Assembly (NCBI GenBank): GCA_025175895.1
Contig: CM045992.1
Span: 120,926,377-120,990,376 of the forward strand
Length of the DNA stretch: 64,000 nt
DNA from: Wurfbainia villosa
Taxonomy: Eukaryota > Streptophyta > Magnoliopsida > Zingiberales > Zingiberaceae
Direction: 5' to 3'
Shown piece after piece: positions 12,025 to 23,400 of this stretch. The notes under the pieces are model-generated. The model ran no database searches, was not told the origin of the DNA, and saw only the letters and a program-made list of their open reading frames with translations. The position numbers were made by a program, and so were the translations under genes. The number at the start of each line of letters is the position of its first letter. Position 1 is the first letter of the stretch.

Positions 12025-13401
12025 TATGATTAGCGGTGAGTGTGGGAAATTTGCCCTACCTTAGAAAAAAGACTATAGCATAATCCATCGAATTATTACT
12101 GCATCAGCAAAATGAATGATGCTATTTGCCCCACTGTTTTTTACAGGAAAAGGTTAATGCCCGTGTACGATCTATCATACCTCTACATCATCACAAGGTA
12201 GCTCATACAATCACCTATTCTAGGAATATGAATGGAATCCATCAGAACTCCGTTACACCATCACACAGAAAACTAGGCTTTGCTGATAAGTTGATTTCAT
12301 TCAGCATCCCTGGCTTAGGTTATTGTATGTGCTACTTGTTCAACTGGTTTTTCTACAAAAACAACAAAGAGGCACTGCTCCCTCATAAATATTTTACTTG
12401 TTCAATTAGTTCTCATAAATAAAAATAACGAAGAGTCACTGTTCCCTCCATAAACATTTAACTAATCGGATTGCTGAGCAAAATGGTTTCATCACCAATT
12501 CCAATTGCCTCTAACTTGGACGAGTTAGTATAATAATAATAATAATAATAATAAAGTCTCTAAGTGTGGATAAACTGTGCTTCGAATTTATACAATAGAC
12601 TAACCAAGACAAGAAGCCGTCTACTTTCAAGATTAGTCGGGCGAAGATTAGAACACTTGAATTATCAAAATAATAATAATAAAGAAATGGGTTCAGCTTT
12701 GATTTCTCCCATCAAATTTGATCATTTCTGGACAAAGTTTTTCTATAAGGTCCGAAGTCACTGAACTTGAGCTGGCTTCTCGATCAATACTAAGGCTCAC
12801 ATCTAAAGATCCTGGATCCTTCCATTACTTCCTAGAACTTAAATACATACTGTCTTACAGAAACCACGTTAGGATGTTTCTGAATATTATCTAGCTATGA
12901 ATTTGCAAAACAACTGGGAAATTCATGAAGCATACCAAGGTGAAGCAGACCTGAGTAGGGTCTAAAATATATTGGAAAAAAAACACCTTGTCCTCATTGC
13001 AAGTCAATCTTAAGGAAATATATGCGAGAAATTCTAGACGCAAAATAAGAAATCACGTCCGGAGGAAAAATCAACCATAAAAGGCATAAAGATGCGAAAA
13101 AAAAAACTAAAATGACCCAGAAAAACAAGGGGATAAAAAGGTCAAAATTTAGCATACCAATTTTCCATAGTTGCAAAAAAATATCAGAAGGTTTTGATCT
13201 AAACCCATCAAACAAGCGAATACCCATAATTTGAAATCATTCAATAAACAAATAGGATCGTAAACATCAAGCGGGCAAATCGCGGAACCCAATTTTTTTT
13301 TTTTAAAAAAAGGGGCTAAACTTTTACTCACATGAGGATCTCTGCAAAGGTGGCGTCAGCGCACTCAACAAATGGCCACTGAAAGCACTCCTGGACGCCA
13401 T
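5899..13401 (-). CDS. STIC2: Plastid nucleoid-associated YbaB/EbfC protein (STIC2-like)
   Basis: Seven exons on the minus strand: 13401-13332, 11614-11475, 10395-10295, 10214-10175, 7205-7134, 6127-6071 and 5976-5899. Joined they give 185 residues without a frame break. Residues 1 to about 50 are Ser/Arg-rich like a plastid transit peptide. They are followed by RVYGLFGGKK and the YbaB/EbfC core (about 71-175), which contains GNMQNLFETAKKAQMVVQVEA, AEFDGYCEGELIK, LSGNQQPICIEIT, LVTEAYKDAH and SLGMPPGL. Arabidopsis STIC2 acts in the stroma with cpSRP54 and Alb3/Alb4 in thylakoid protein insertion; bacterial YbaB binds DNA. The first exon was chosen because the longer overlapping frame would read into a stop after splicing, whereas ATG at 13401 enters exon 2 in phase. 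Introns hold SINE-like units and a MITE. Confidence 0.9.
6341..6792 (-). mobile_element. Dispersed ACATGTTTATCGG element, copy 1
   Basis: Read on the minus strand, this begins GCATGTTTATCGGTTCCTCGG. It then alternates GGTTCCGGTTC/GATTCCGAATCG blocks with a non-repetitive core, TCTTCGAACTTGAGCTTCC. Colinear copies lie at 48698-49155 and 55102-55660. The element lies inside the intron between exons 5 and 6 of the STIC2-like gene. It has no coding capacity and is probably a non-autonomous DNA transposon. Confidence 0.6.
8030..8513 (+). repeat. Tandem pair of tRNA-derived SINE-like units
   Basis: Two nearly identical units of about 240 bp lie head to tail, starting near 8032 and 8272. Each opens with a tRNA-like head: GTTGTTACCAGATTGGTAAG (degenerate A box) and GGGTTCGAGCCC (a good B box), about 45 bp apart. 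Each continues with a unique body containing GGTGCTGTTGACTGAGATAC and ends near ACGTTAAAAA(G/A)TTTACCACCAC. The two differ at only a few positions. The head fits Pol III internal promoters, but the acceptor stem is absent, so this is not a tRNA gene. Confidence 0.65.
8519..8740 (+). repeat. Second GC-rich SINE-like unit
   Basis: Directly after the tandem pair comes a different GC-rich unit. It starts TTGCCCCCGCGGGAAGG, with GGCCTAGTGGCTAGATGCAG resembling an A box and a weak B-box-like GGATTAATCCC. It ends near GATTCCAACCTTCTGCACC. Its composition differs sharply from the AT-rich intron around it, so it was probably inserted. No reading frame is convincing. Confidence 0.4.
9055..9345. mobile_element. 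Tourist-like (PIF/Harbinger-type) MITE
   Basis: The ends are inverted, AGGGGCGTTTGGTTCG on the left and ATACCAAACGCCCCC on the right, and are flanked by TCA on both sides. TCA fits the TNA target duplication of PIF/Harbinger elements. The interior is low complexity with repeated GGAAAACGAAAA. There is no transposase. It sits in the intron between exons 4 and 5 of the STIC2-like gene and is the best preserved of three related copies in this window. Confidence 0.75.
11985..12020. repeat. (AT)n microsatellite
   Basis: An AT dinucleotide run of about 30 bases in the first intron of the STIC2-like gene. Confidence 0.85.
12529..12554. repeat. (TAA)n microsatellite
   Basis: A run of about eight TAA units in the first intron of the STIC2-like gene. 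Confidence 0.9.
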
Positions 13402-14166
13402 TGGAGAGCAAGAAGCAGCCCCTAAAGAGCGGAGAGAGAGCGAGACCGAGGAGGGCGTGGGAAGAGACGGTCTCGAGAAATGAGGATAGAATCGCTACGG
13501 ATGGCGAGACGGCGACGTACCGGAGCCGCATCGCGACTTTAGGAGCCCAACAAATCGGGAGCCGAGTATCCACTTTAAATGGACCGGGCCGGGCCAAACT
13601 AAACAGTCTAAAACCGGCCTAAAAATATTAATAATTTAACATTTTCCATAAAAAGAATATTTATCAACTTTTTTCTGTAATTTTTTTTCTATAGTTTGGA
13701 TTTATAAAATATTTATTCGAATTTAAAATCTTTTATACATTTCATACGAAGATGATTAAGCAATAGACAGCTTACAATCTAAACAGCCACAATCTGAAAA
13801 CAAACACTGCAATTGTATGTTGAAACCAATAGCAAAAACAATTCTACATAATCTGCCAATCACAGAATTCAGATGTCTTCACAAAACAAAAATATACTTC
13901 TTAATTCCTTATTAGTGATCGTCATCGATCTCTAGCTTAGCTAATCCTATGAACACTTGTGTTATCAGCACAGAGTTTTTAAACTCAATCCATCAAACAA
14001 TCTACAAAAGGCATGACCAAAACATCATTCCCAAGTTCTAAAAAGTGCCATGTATAAGATCAAATGACTGTCTCTAGCCTTCCTTTACATAAATATTTTC
14101 CATCAAGCATAAATTAAATCAGTCAAGGGCACAGATTTTTCGCCCTTTATGCGATAGAAGAATAAC

Positions 14167-15922
14167 CTACACCCGCAAAGCTAACTGATCTTGCCATGTA
14201 ATCTTTCGGTTCGCCACCTTGTTCGATGGTTCATGGACAACATCTCGACAAATCGAAAGATTGAGATCATTAGCAGCGGCATTGCTTTCCGCTAAGCTCT
14301 TCCTCAGCTTATCCGCCTTTGCAGGCTCCGGGTCGAAGCTTAATGGGTACTCGTCCGCATCCTCGCCGACCTATATACCATGAGAACATCCATTGTCAGT
14401 GCAAAATACATGATTCCTTTGCTTACGGGCATCGTAACTCATTCGATCATGCAGTATGAGATTGCGCTAGTTACCGGAGACAAGACCCTGTTCAAGTCGA
14501 TCACCGAAGTGCTTGGAGCAGCAGAATCTCTCAGTTTTACTCTTTGCTCTTTAGCAGGGAGCTGAGAAAATGCATTAGCATTTGAAGGTTGACAAATGAA
14601 GGACTGATTCTGTGGTTTCTTTTTCAGCCTAAATTGTCTGGCTCCACATGGATTCTGCATTAGGCTTTTGTATCGCTTTTGCAAGAATCTATAACATTGA
14701 AAATAAAGCAGAAGATTATCGAAATAGTAAACATTCTACGATCGTTTTGATTTACAACTACAGTTTTTTTCTCTCTCTACAACTCTTATACCTTCTCAAC
14801 CATTCAAAGGAGAACTAGAAAGTACAAAATAAGAAGAACATAATGTATAGTTAAATGATATGTCTTCCTTCTACCAAAACAAAGGTACACATATTCCTTA
14901 GATTTTGAGAGAGTTCTTCGAGAGGAGTATATAGGGAATTCTTTATGGTAGAAAAAACAATAATGAAGGGGGCTCTTTACGCGTAAAGCCATGTAATCCG
15001 GGATGTTTGTGAACGAAGCCACCTTCATTGTAGTTTTTTCCCCACCATTCGGAATAACCCTAAAGACCCTCCGGGCTAGTTTTATCTGACTGCCTCTCAA
15101 AATCAAACCACACTTTAATGCACTTTTAGAGATTTGTTCATCAAAAATGGCATATAGCTTTTCAGATATTTGTGTTTATCAAGTTTTATTAATAAAATTG
15201 TCATGGCCATGAAACTAAAGATTGCAAATGGTAATTCCCTCAGGGCTAAAGTTCTACAAATAGTTTCTCTCCCATATGTAAAGAACTAGAATACGTAGAT
15301 ACTAACTTCACTTCAGCGAGAAGTTTAAGTTTCTTCTGATTAGCCATCTGCAGTTTCATCCTCTTTGCTTCAGTTTCCTGTCACAGATTGCTGTGTAAGA
15401 GATGATTCTTAAAGAAACAAATTGCTATCTACGGGATGAGTACGTTTACAAGATTAACAGTGTTCATGAAATTAACAGTGATGTTTGCGATGCCTAAATT
15501 AAGACAAGAACTGAAAAAAGAAGAAGAATAAACTCATAGTTTTTGATGAATCTAAAACAGAGATCTAAGGAGGCAAATTGTTATGAGGGGAACAGCAATC
15601 AGCAAAATCTGATATCCAGAACCATTAGGTCGATATATCTCTAATAAAAATGTTAAGAACAACAATAAGTGGTAGTAGCACACCAATCATAATCTCGTAA
15701 ACAGGATGCTGGAAATTAGGGCTCTTAGAAGAAAGTCAGGTCTCGAATTCTTAGATTGGAAATTCTAACATCTAAAACACAATAAAATTTCCAGATCAAG
15801 ATCCGAAGAGCGAAAGGAAGGGGAATATATCTCACCTTAACCAGATCTCCATAATCCTGCAGGAGACTCTGATGCCTGAACTTTGCCTTGGCTTCGTCGC
15901 CCAATTTCTTGCCTTTCCACAT
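14167..15922 (-). CDS. Plant protein of unknown function, 191 aa
   Basis: Four exons on the minus strand: 15922-15836, 15377-15307, 14688-14475 and 14370-14167. Joined they give 191 residues in frame. The ATG at 15922 is preceded by an in-frame TGA, which fixes the start. Residues 1-62 are highly charged and look coiled-coil (GDEAKAKFRHQSLLQDYGDL, then a Lys/Leu-rich stretch, then FLQKRYKSLMQNP). The middle is basic and Gln/Ser-rich. The C-terminal third has VGEDADEYPLSFDPEPAKAD and an ITWQDQLALRV end. There is no signal peptide, membrane segment or known catalytic motif. The basic coiled-coil character suggests a nuclear or nucleic-acid-associated protein, but that is inference only. I do not recognise a named family. 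Confidence 0.8.
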
Positions 15923-17479
15923 CGCAGCGGCACCAAAATCTCACCTTTGGAGGCGGAAGCGGAGCGAAACCCTAGCAGGCAGGCAGCAGATGGGAAAAGG
16001 TTCCTCCTTTGCAAGAAGCGACGGGGAAGCAGAAGCAGATGTGGGGTGTCCTCCTCCCTCAGTTTTCTGCGGTCTGACCATGACCGAAAGGCCCAAATAA
16101 ATTGCGCACAGGAACAGGAGGAGGGCTGGCAATTTCCTGCTCGGTGGAGATGGATGGAGGGTTTTCTGGGCTTCAGAGGGGCAAATCTGGCAAGCTCGGA
16201 GCAGTAGTATTGTGTGAGAGAGAAAGAGAGAGGTTTGGTTGGGTGAATGGTGATGCATATCTCAGGACACTCACTTCTCCTCCTCCTATTTCTCCCTTTT
16301 TTGATTTCTCACCACCTCGTCTTACTGATGCTCCTTTTCTTTTGGCCTCGGTCTCGGTCTTGCCTTGGTTTTCCTCCACCCTACCCTCATATGACTCGCT
16401 CCTGGTCCAGATGGGCCATCATCAGGAACAAAGACATGGATGGAATGGACTTGTTCTCGGAGGGTGGAGATTCTTTTTGATTTTCTTCTTTGGCATGGTT
16501 GACAGGGAAGGAAGGAGGAAGGGTGGAGAAAGGATGAATGAGCGGTTGCTGTGCTGCGATGTTGCAGCTGTTGGCTGCTGCCTGCCTGCCTGCCCGCTCT
16601 GCTTCTGCCTGCAATTGTACATTGTCATCGCCATTTGTGGCGGAGATGATGGAATATAATATCATTTTCCCCCCGACATCCATTCACAAAACTTACACTC
16701 TAACCCTTCAATTTTCTCCCAATTTCTATTCCCCCCCCCCATCTCATATCCATATTTTCATCCATAGTGGCGAAATGAAAAATAAGTAAATTACGAGGGG
16801 TACAATGAGAGTTTCTCTCCTCTCTATCTCTTGGATTCCATATGGCCGTGGGAATTCACCAAAATGCCCCTCCTTTATTGTCTCGGTTTCAGGTCACTGT
16901 CCGCCTACATAAATGCTTTGGCTTTTTTCTTCTTCCACCTCAAGCTCCATCTCCATGTCCCTACCTTCTTTTCCTATTCTTTCTCTCGCTTTCCTGCCCT
17001 GGCCATTGGCGAAGCCTTCCGCCCTCTCCTGCTACTTGTGGATCAAGCCTGGCATTTTGCGTTCTCCTCTGGGAATTGCAGTTGGCTTCGGCAATCTGCA
17101 GAGGGAGACATAAAAGTGAAAGGGACAAGAGCAGGCTGCAAATTATTACTGAACGAGGAGACTCATCGCCATCTTTACCTTTAGAGTTGATTTTCGAGTT
17201 AGAATTGTATGCCTTTTCGCGTGTTCTCGTGATTTAGGAAGAAAGGGAAGCTCGCCATTCAACAGTGACAAAGGAGGAGTTTTTGCATCGATGGATATCA
17301 GGACGACTTGAGGCCCAACTTGAGCGACGAACAAAAGAGCAAAGCCCACTATAAAAAGCCCAAACAAAGGCCGACTTTGGAATCGGCAAGAGGAAGTCGG
17401 AACGATTGGAAATTTTTATCGTCTCCGTTTCCGTTCCGGCCATCATCTTCGCTGGCCGTAATCCTTCTTCGTCCGCGAC
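15923..17479. other. Shared upstream region of 191-aa gene and CHMP1 relic
   Basis: A divergent intergenic stretch of about 1.55 kb. It contains CT-rich and CCTCC-rich tracts, several long chance frames on both strands with low-complexity Leu/Ser/Pro composition, and the TATA/GCCCA cluster near 17350. I see no gene in it. Confidence 0.5.
17350..17357 (+). promoter_or_regulatory. Putative TATA box and GCCCA motifs of CHMP1 relic
   Basis: TATAAAAA lies about 130 bp upstream of the expected initiator codon. Three GCCCA elements surround it (about 17311, 17343 and 17359), of a kind common in promoters of plant growth genes. A promoter-like upstream region argues that the relic decayed in place rather than arriving as a processed copy. 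Confidence 0.4.
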
Positions 17480-18063
17480 ACGGGGAACGTGGAGAAGCTG
17501 ATGAACCAGGTCTTTGGGCTCAAGTTCACCTCCAAGAGCCTGCAGAGGCAGGCGCGCAAGTGCGAGAAGGAGGAGAAGTCGGAGAAGCTCAAGGTGAAGA
17601 AGGCGATCGAGAAAGGGAACATGGACGGCGCCAGGATCTACGCGGAGAATGCCTCCGCCTCGCATCCCGGCTTGACTCCGTGGTCGCACGGCTCGATACG
17701 CAGGCCGAGATGCAGGCTGTCGGGAAGTCGATGGGATCGATCGTCAAGGCGCTCGACTCCGCCCTCGCCTTCGGAAAACTGCAGAAGATGTCCGAGACCA
17801 TGGACCAGTTCGAGCGGCAGTTCGTCAACATGGAGGTCCAGGCTGAATTCATGGAGGGCGCCATGGCCGGGTCTACTAGTCTCTCCACTCCCGAGTCCGA
17901 GGTCAACAGCCTCATGCAGCAGGTTGCCGATGACTACGGTCTTGAGGTTTCCGTAGGTCTCCCTCAAGCTGCGTCGCATGCCATCCCTTCTGCCAAGGAG
18001 AAGGAGCCGGTGGATGAGGATGGTCTTTCGAGGCGCTTGGCTGAGCTGAAGGCGAGGGGTTAG
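17480..18063 (+). pseudogene. CHMP1: CHMP1 (ESCRT-III, Vps46/Did2) pseudogene
   Basis: The translation is strongly CHMP1: KLMNQVFGLKFTSKSLQRQ and KAIEKGNMDGARIYAENA in one frame, then LRLASRLDSVVARLDTQA, KLQKMSETMDQFERQFVNME, LMQQVADDYGLEVSVGLPQ and SRRLAELKARG in another. CHMP1 proteins act in ESCRT-III disassembly and multivesicular-body sorting; plant homologues include maize SAL1. Two lesions are visible. The codon where the initiator should be (17480-17482) is ACG, followed by GGG AAC. At 17651-17653 the frame jumps, with about 31 bases missing compared with the family (the conserved block after YAENA, roughly ten residues). The rest, including the C-terminal MIM1-like helix (DEDGLSRRLAELKARG), is intact, so inactivation looks recent. 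An assembly error cannot fully explain both lesions. Confidence 0.88.
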
Positions 18064-18346
18064 CTCCTCTCAAGGTGACTCTTTGATTTTGTATAATTTA
18101 TCTTTCTCCTTATTTGTCAACGAAAGTCAAAACAGGGGATCTGTATTGAAGAATGAACATTGTTTCCCAATGCTTGCTATGCTATATGTTTTGTTCAATT
18201 GACCATTTTATAATTAGTGTAAGATCACAACAAATAATTGCTATTTTGCTGTTAATGCTCAGTTCCATAGAACCTGTATCTGGAGGTTGAAAGAAAGAGT
18301 TGAGTCAGTCTTAAGTGAGCTTTATTTATGGCAAGTATAGAGTTTG

Positions 18347-18614
18347 TTTCAAGTAAGAGTTTTTCCCCCATTCTGAATTCATGAAATAGGAAGTCAAATG
18401 CTCCCAAAAAAAATGGTATAAGCTCAAGGGTTCGACAATATGCATATTAAAGAGGCATCACGCAGAATGTCATCAAAGAGTTTCAAGTAAGAGTTTTTCC
18501 CCCATTCTGAATTCATGAAATAGGAAGTCAAATGCTCCCAAAAAAAATGGTATAAGCTCAAGGGTTCGACAATATGCATATTAAAGAGGCATCATGCAGA
18601 ATGTCATCAAAGAG
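18347..18614. repeat. 134-bp tandem duplication
   Basis: Copy 1 is 18347-18480 and copy 2 is 18481-18614. They begin TTTCAAGTAAGAG and end CATCAAAGAG. I see one difference, ATCACGCAG against ATCATGCAG. This is a very recent duplication in the 3' flank of the CHMP1 relic. Confidence 0.92.
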
Positions 18615-19320
18615 AATCTAAATCCTTTTGTTTATTCTCAAAGAACTGATGATTCTTTGTGGTCAAATGAAATAGGATCTGTTTCTCTTTTTGCCATGCA
18701 TAATAGACTTTCCTCTCTTGAGCATGATCCATATGTACTTCTTGATTATTATGGATGTTGCTGCCTTCCATAGATGAATGGAATGGTTGCTGATACACTA
18801 ACAGAGTTAGTTAAATTGCAGCGAGAATGCTACAAAGCCAATTGAAAATGTAGCTCATGCTAGTATTTCCTTTTTCTATCCATGAAATTGTATTGAAATC
18901 CATTCAATTGAGGGGCTGTTTTAGTTGTCATCATCTAGATCAACAAGTCATGTTTTCCCAATCCTTGGGGCCAGCTACAGGAATCTTATTCCCCCATTGA
19001 CGTCTATGCCAGCTATATTGTTGTTTACATTGAAATTAATAAAATACTCCCTTACACATTTCACTTCAATTGATTTGACTCTTGTAATTAACCTTTGAAC
19101 ATGGTTTTCAGTCAATCTATTTTCTGACATTTAATTTATGCTAATATGAAACTTAGTTACCTATATAGAGCAACGTATTGTGACTTGCCTTGCAACCTGT
19201 ATTGAATTATATGATAATCGAAGGCTGATGTGATGAGTTGATTCTTAGTTGTGTAGCAAGTTGCATATTGTAACAGAAGTACTTTGAAAATAAATGCATA
19301 TTTCACCCATTTTTATAAAA

Positions 19321-19557
19321 CAACAACAACAATCAAACTTTATTCCACTAGATGAGGTTAGCTATATGGATTCTTCTACGTCATTGGATTTTATCTCCTA
19401 CTATATCATCATTTATATTTAAATAAATTTTATCTTATTTTATCGTTGCTAATCAAGTCTCCTTTGGTCTTTCTCTTTTTATTTAATTTGTATATTTGTA
19501 ATAGTTTCGCATTGTCTAACTGGAGCATCTACCGGTTGTCTAAGTATATTTGTAATA
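19321..19557 (-). mobile_element. Truncated LINE 3' end, minus orientation
   Basis: Its reverse complement matches the last 240 bp of the plus-strand LINE relic that ends at 20482. Shared pieces include ATGCTCCAGT, GAAACTATTACAAATA, AAAATAAGATAAAATTTATTT, GATGATATAGTAGG and the (TTG)n tail. It is a 5'-truncated insertion, as is typical for LINEs, lying head to head with the larger copy. Confidence 0.7.
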
Positions 19558-19639
19558 GTTTCACCCTTTTTTATAAAGATGCATTAAAAAAATTTCTTCC
19601 ATTCTTTTGCATTTTTTATTTTTTGATTTTCAAAGTTTT

Positions 19640-20482
19640 ATGGAATTATTCATGGATGAACTCACTGGACACATTCAAGATACAGTACTATGGTACATGT
19701 TATTTGCAAATGATATTGTTTTGGTAGATAAGACACGTGAATGAGTAAATGCTAAATTAGAATCTTGGCGGGAAATACTATAAGTGAAAGATTTTAGGCT
19801 TAGTAGAATAAAGACAGGATATATGAAATTTAAGTTTAGTAATATTAGACGTAATAAGACAAATGTTAAGATAGGAAATGACGAGTTGTTAGAAATTGAG
19901 AGCTTATTTAGGATCATTTTTGTAAAATGATGGAGGGATTGAGAGAGATGTCTTACATTGAATATAAACAGGATGGGTAAAATGGAGGAAAGCATCGAAT
20001 GTTTTATGTGATCGTAAAGTACCTTTAAAACTTAAAGGGAAGTTCTACAAAACGACGGTTAGACCTACTATGTTATATGACATTGAATATTGGACTACGA
20101 CTTGAGCACATGAGCAGAGATGAGGATGTTAAGATAGATGTGTGGACATACGAGGATGGACAGAATAAGAAATGAGAACATTAGAGAGAAAGTCAGAATT
20201 GCATCTATTGAAGGAAAACTTCGAGAGACATGCTTAAGATGGTACGAACATGTACTTAGACGACCAATAAATGCTCCAGTCAAGCGATGTGAAACTATTA
20301 CAAATACGCACATCAAACTAGAAAAAGAGAGATAAAAAAAGACTTGGTTAGCAATAATAAAATAAGATAAAATTTATTTAGGTATAGATGATGATATAGT
20401 AGGGGATAGAGTTCAATGACGTAAAAAGATCCATCTAGCCGACCCCACCTAGTGGGATAAGGTTTGGTTATTGTTGTTGTAT
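19640..20482 (+). mobile_element. Degenerate LINE reverse-transcriptase fragment
   Basis: Conceptual translation across stops and frameshifts gives MDELTGHIQDTVLWYMLFAN followed by DIVLVDKTRE. Later come segments resembling the plant LINE RT C-terminus (KVPLKLKGKFYKT, RPTMLYDIEYW, MCGHTRMDRIRNENIREKV, ASIEGKLRETCLRWYEHVL). The polymerase motif normally reading FADD reads FAND here. The tail is (TTG)n. It is not active: there are many stops and no endonuclease part. The ORF fragment at 20138-20335 is part of it. Confidence 0.75.
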
Positions 20483-23400
20483 GGAGTTATTCAAATAATT
20501 ATTTTATAACTTGATCTTCTAGATTTTTTGAAACTACACTAGAAATATCACACTGATGAATGCTTTTGCCTACATTTACTTGGTGACATATTACTAATTG
20601 TTACATCTCAATAACCTTTCAATCTGTATAGCATCAAACTATTAACATTTGATGCCCTATTAATCCAAAATATCTCAATTGTTGCTTGCGTCACATCCAC
20701 TTTGCTCTTGCCCACCTCACTGCCAAATTTTACTGCCATTTGTGCGAAAACAACTTTGACAGCTCAATGTGCAAACTTTTCCACTGTATATGATTGTTGC
20801 CTGACGAGTGTGTAGCTTGATATAGAAGTTTGTACGGAGAGAAGTTTGCATAGAAGCGTTTCACGATTGAGTTTGCTTCTTTGTAGAGGAGTTTGCTTGG
20901 GAGAGGAGCTTGTGATTTTTGTAGAGCAAATTTAGGACAATTATTATTTTTTAATATTCTGAGTGTTTTTTCCCCCCATTTTCCTTGGCATGTACTTAAT
21001 TTTGCAGCGCCTGGTATTAAACACTTAGTCAGGTGGTGCATGTCTAATAGCACCAATCTACCTAGGTGTGGTGGTGTTCAGGCTGCACCTAGTCTTGCCC
21101 AGGCACACACACAAGCAATTACTCAAGCGACCTTTAAAAATATTACCCCGAATAGAAAGAGAGAAAACAAGGGAGCAATATTTTCTAGGACATTGATATT
21201 TCAACATCAATACTTGCAGTGGACACTTGACACCTCTATTTGTATAAGTTTTTTTTTCTGAAATAATCTTATCAGACACTTAGATCCACTTTGTAGATAC
21301 TTGTGTCAAAGTTCTAGTAACTTATTTAATGAGTGGGTCAAAATGTCATTCAAGTGACTATGGTGAAAGGCAGAATATTAAATTGGATCTGGGTTTGTTC
21401 TTTAATGAGAACAGAAATATAAAATCTTGTGACTTTTTTCCGACTATACAGATTTCTATTCTATTTTTAGTTGTATCCTTCAGATGAATCCTTCTACTAG
21501 TTGCTCTTCTGCTAGTTTATTGAAAAGATTCCAACCAGGTCGCTTGAAAATTTTCCTTATCCCCAAGTTAATCCTTCTCACTAATAACAAACCAATCTAT
21601 TGAATCATGCTTGCCCTCTTAGGAGCTTCATGTCACAAACAAAGCATTTAGTTTTAGTATAAAAATAATCATATATTTGGCAAAGATGTTTTAGTACAAA
21701 TTTCAAGCTCCTTTTGTTGCTCTGATGCAGATATGTTAATTCAATTTTCATATTGCTTTCCTTACAAATTCTGGTTAAGTTCCATCTCGACTCTGGCACG
21801 TGAGGAAACTACATGTAGATGCCATGTAGTAATTTCTTTCCACTCATCCGCCCAGAAATGTAAGCCGTATTCGTTTTTATTGTTAGATAGAGTATTCTAC
21901 TTTTATGGGCATTGCGTATTCTTTGCTATAAATTGGTAATGTGATTATTATTTCCATAGTTTTCATGACCTTTGTCTTATTTACATGACACTTTATTGAT
22001 TGTTTTTTCTTTCATTTCAGGTGTCGGAAACATCTTTCTGAAACCACTGTAAGTGCCGTCTATGTTATTATTCTTGGTGTCTGCCAATAATGTTTCATAG
22101 CCGTGTAGCATACATGTGTGACATATCAATTATCAACTCTATTACATAATTGAACTAGGAAAATATCTTATGATGAATCTATAATACACTGGTTGAAACT
22201 TGTGGTGGGTTCCACCGAATAGACTGAAGCTTTGATGCTTTCCCCAGACCAACTTAACAACAACATTTGAGATTCATTCTATTTGAACAAGGGGGAAGTA
22301 CTTTTGCTGCTTGCTGCAAGAATAAGGATATCCAATCAGTTTGATCGGTGATTTAGAGGATGACTGTAAAAACTTGCTCTTTGAGTTCTTCATACCTTTT
22401 GGATGATGGTTGACGTTTGTTTTTATTGCCTTAAATTTAAAAATATTTGTGTTTCTTTTAGTAAGTTAGGTGTTAAAATCAAGTTAAATTATGAGGTTGG
22501 TTGGCGATGTAATTTATGTCCTATTTGGTTGTTTCAACCACCCATTCATGACTTGACAGCACCAACTTGAGTTGATCTCACCATCACTCATTGGTTCATG
22601 TCCATTAGGAAGCCAACAAAAGTGAGCAATTTACTTTTGCATGGAGGCAACTAGGCAAGGATTAAATAAAGAGAAATTGTCTAATTATCTTCATCGCCTT
22701 TTGATAAAGGGCTTCTAATGGGACCACCAATAGTCATTCTTGTCCTCAAACAATTGGATCAGAAAGGAGCCTTTTAAGATGTTAATCGTTTTGGCTTCTT
22801 AGAATAAATATATTTGTAGATTTTTTTTTAATTATTTTATTTTATTTTTGTCAATATCTTTTAGAAAATATTAAATTCTTTTGCTTTTGTGTTATTGTGG
22901 GGTCGATCATGCTTCCTCATTGATTGAATTAAAATTTTACATGGACATTATGAGAATAAGATTTATGACTAATTCCTAATTATTTTGAATGAATGATGTT
23001 ATTTAGTTTTACATTTTTGTGTTATTTTCGGGTGCATGTGATACGTTTAACTCTCTATAACAGTGACACCAAAATCAATATCAAGAATTTGATGGTATGG
23101 ATGCATAGGATAATAGAGAATGAATGGCAAGGATAAATTTTAAATTTGTTTACTTTATAATTGCATTTCTTGTGACTTTATCACGTTCTATTAATGAAGG
23201 AGCTTCTATCCCCAAGGATCTTAAAGTGCATTTTATCACTGCCTGGAATCAAAACCATTCTAGTGTGTTTCCAGAGGATCTCTTTTGACACAACGGCGCT
23301 AGAGCTCCTCATCTGCTTGAACGAGAACAATCACCATTTGTAATCCATTAGAAAACTGAGTGAATACCTTCTCTGCATTACCAAGGTAATGATCTTCAAC

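Noticed and set aside
13328..13597. Longer minus-strand frame as first exon of the STIC2-like gene
   Set aside because: With the GTGAGT donor at 13331 it enters exon 2 in the wrong phase and hits a stop after five codons; ATG 13401 in another frame joins correctly.
16102..17237. Several long plus- and minus-strand frames (up to 185 codons)
   Set aside because: They overlap one another in different frames, are Leu/Ser/Pro low complexity and lie in the CT-rich divergent promoter region. Typical chance frames.
17480..17490. Non-AUG initiation (ACG or GTG) rescuing CHMP1
   Set aside because: Possible in principle, but the 31-base loss still shifts the frame about 60 codons in, so no full CHMP1 could be made.
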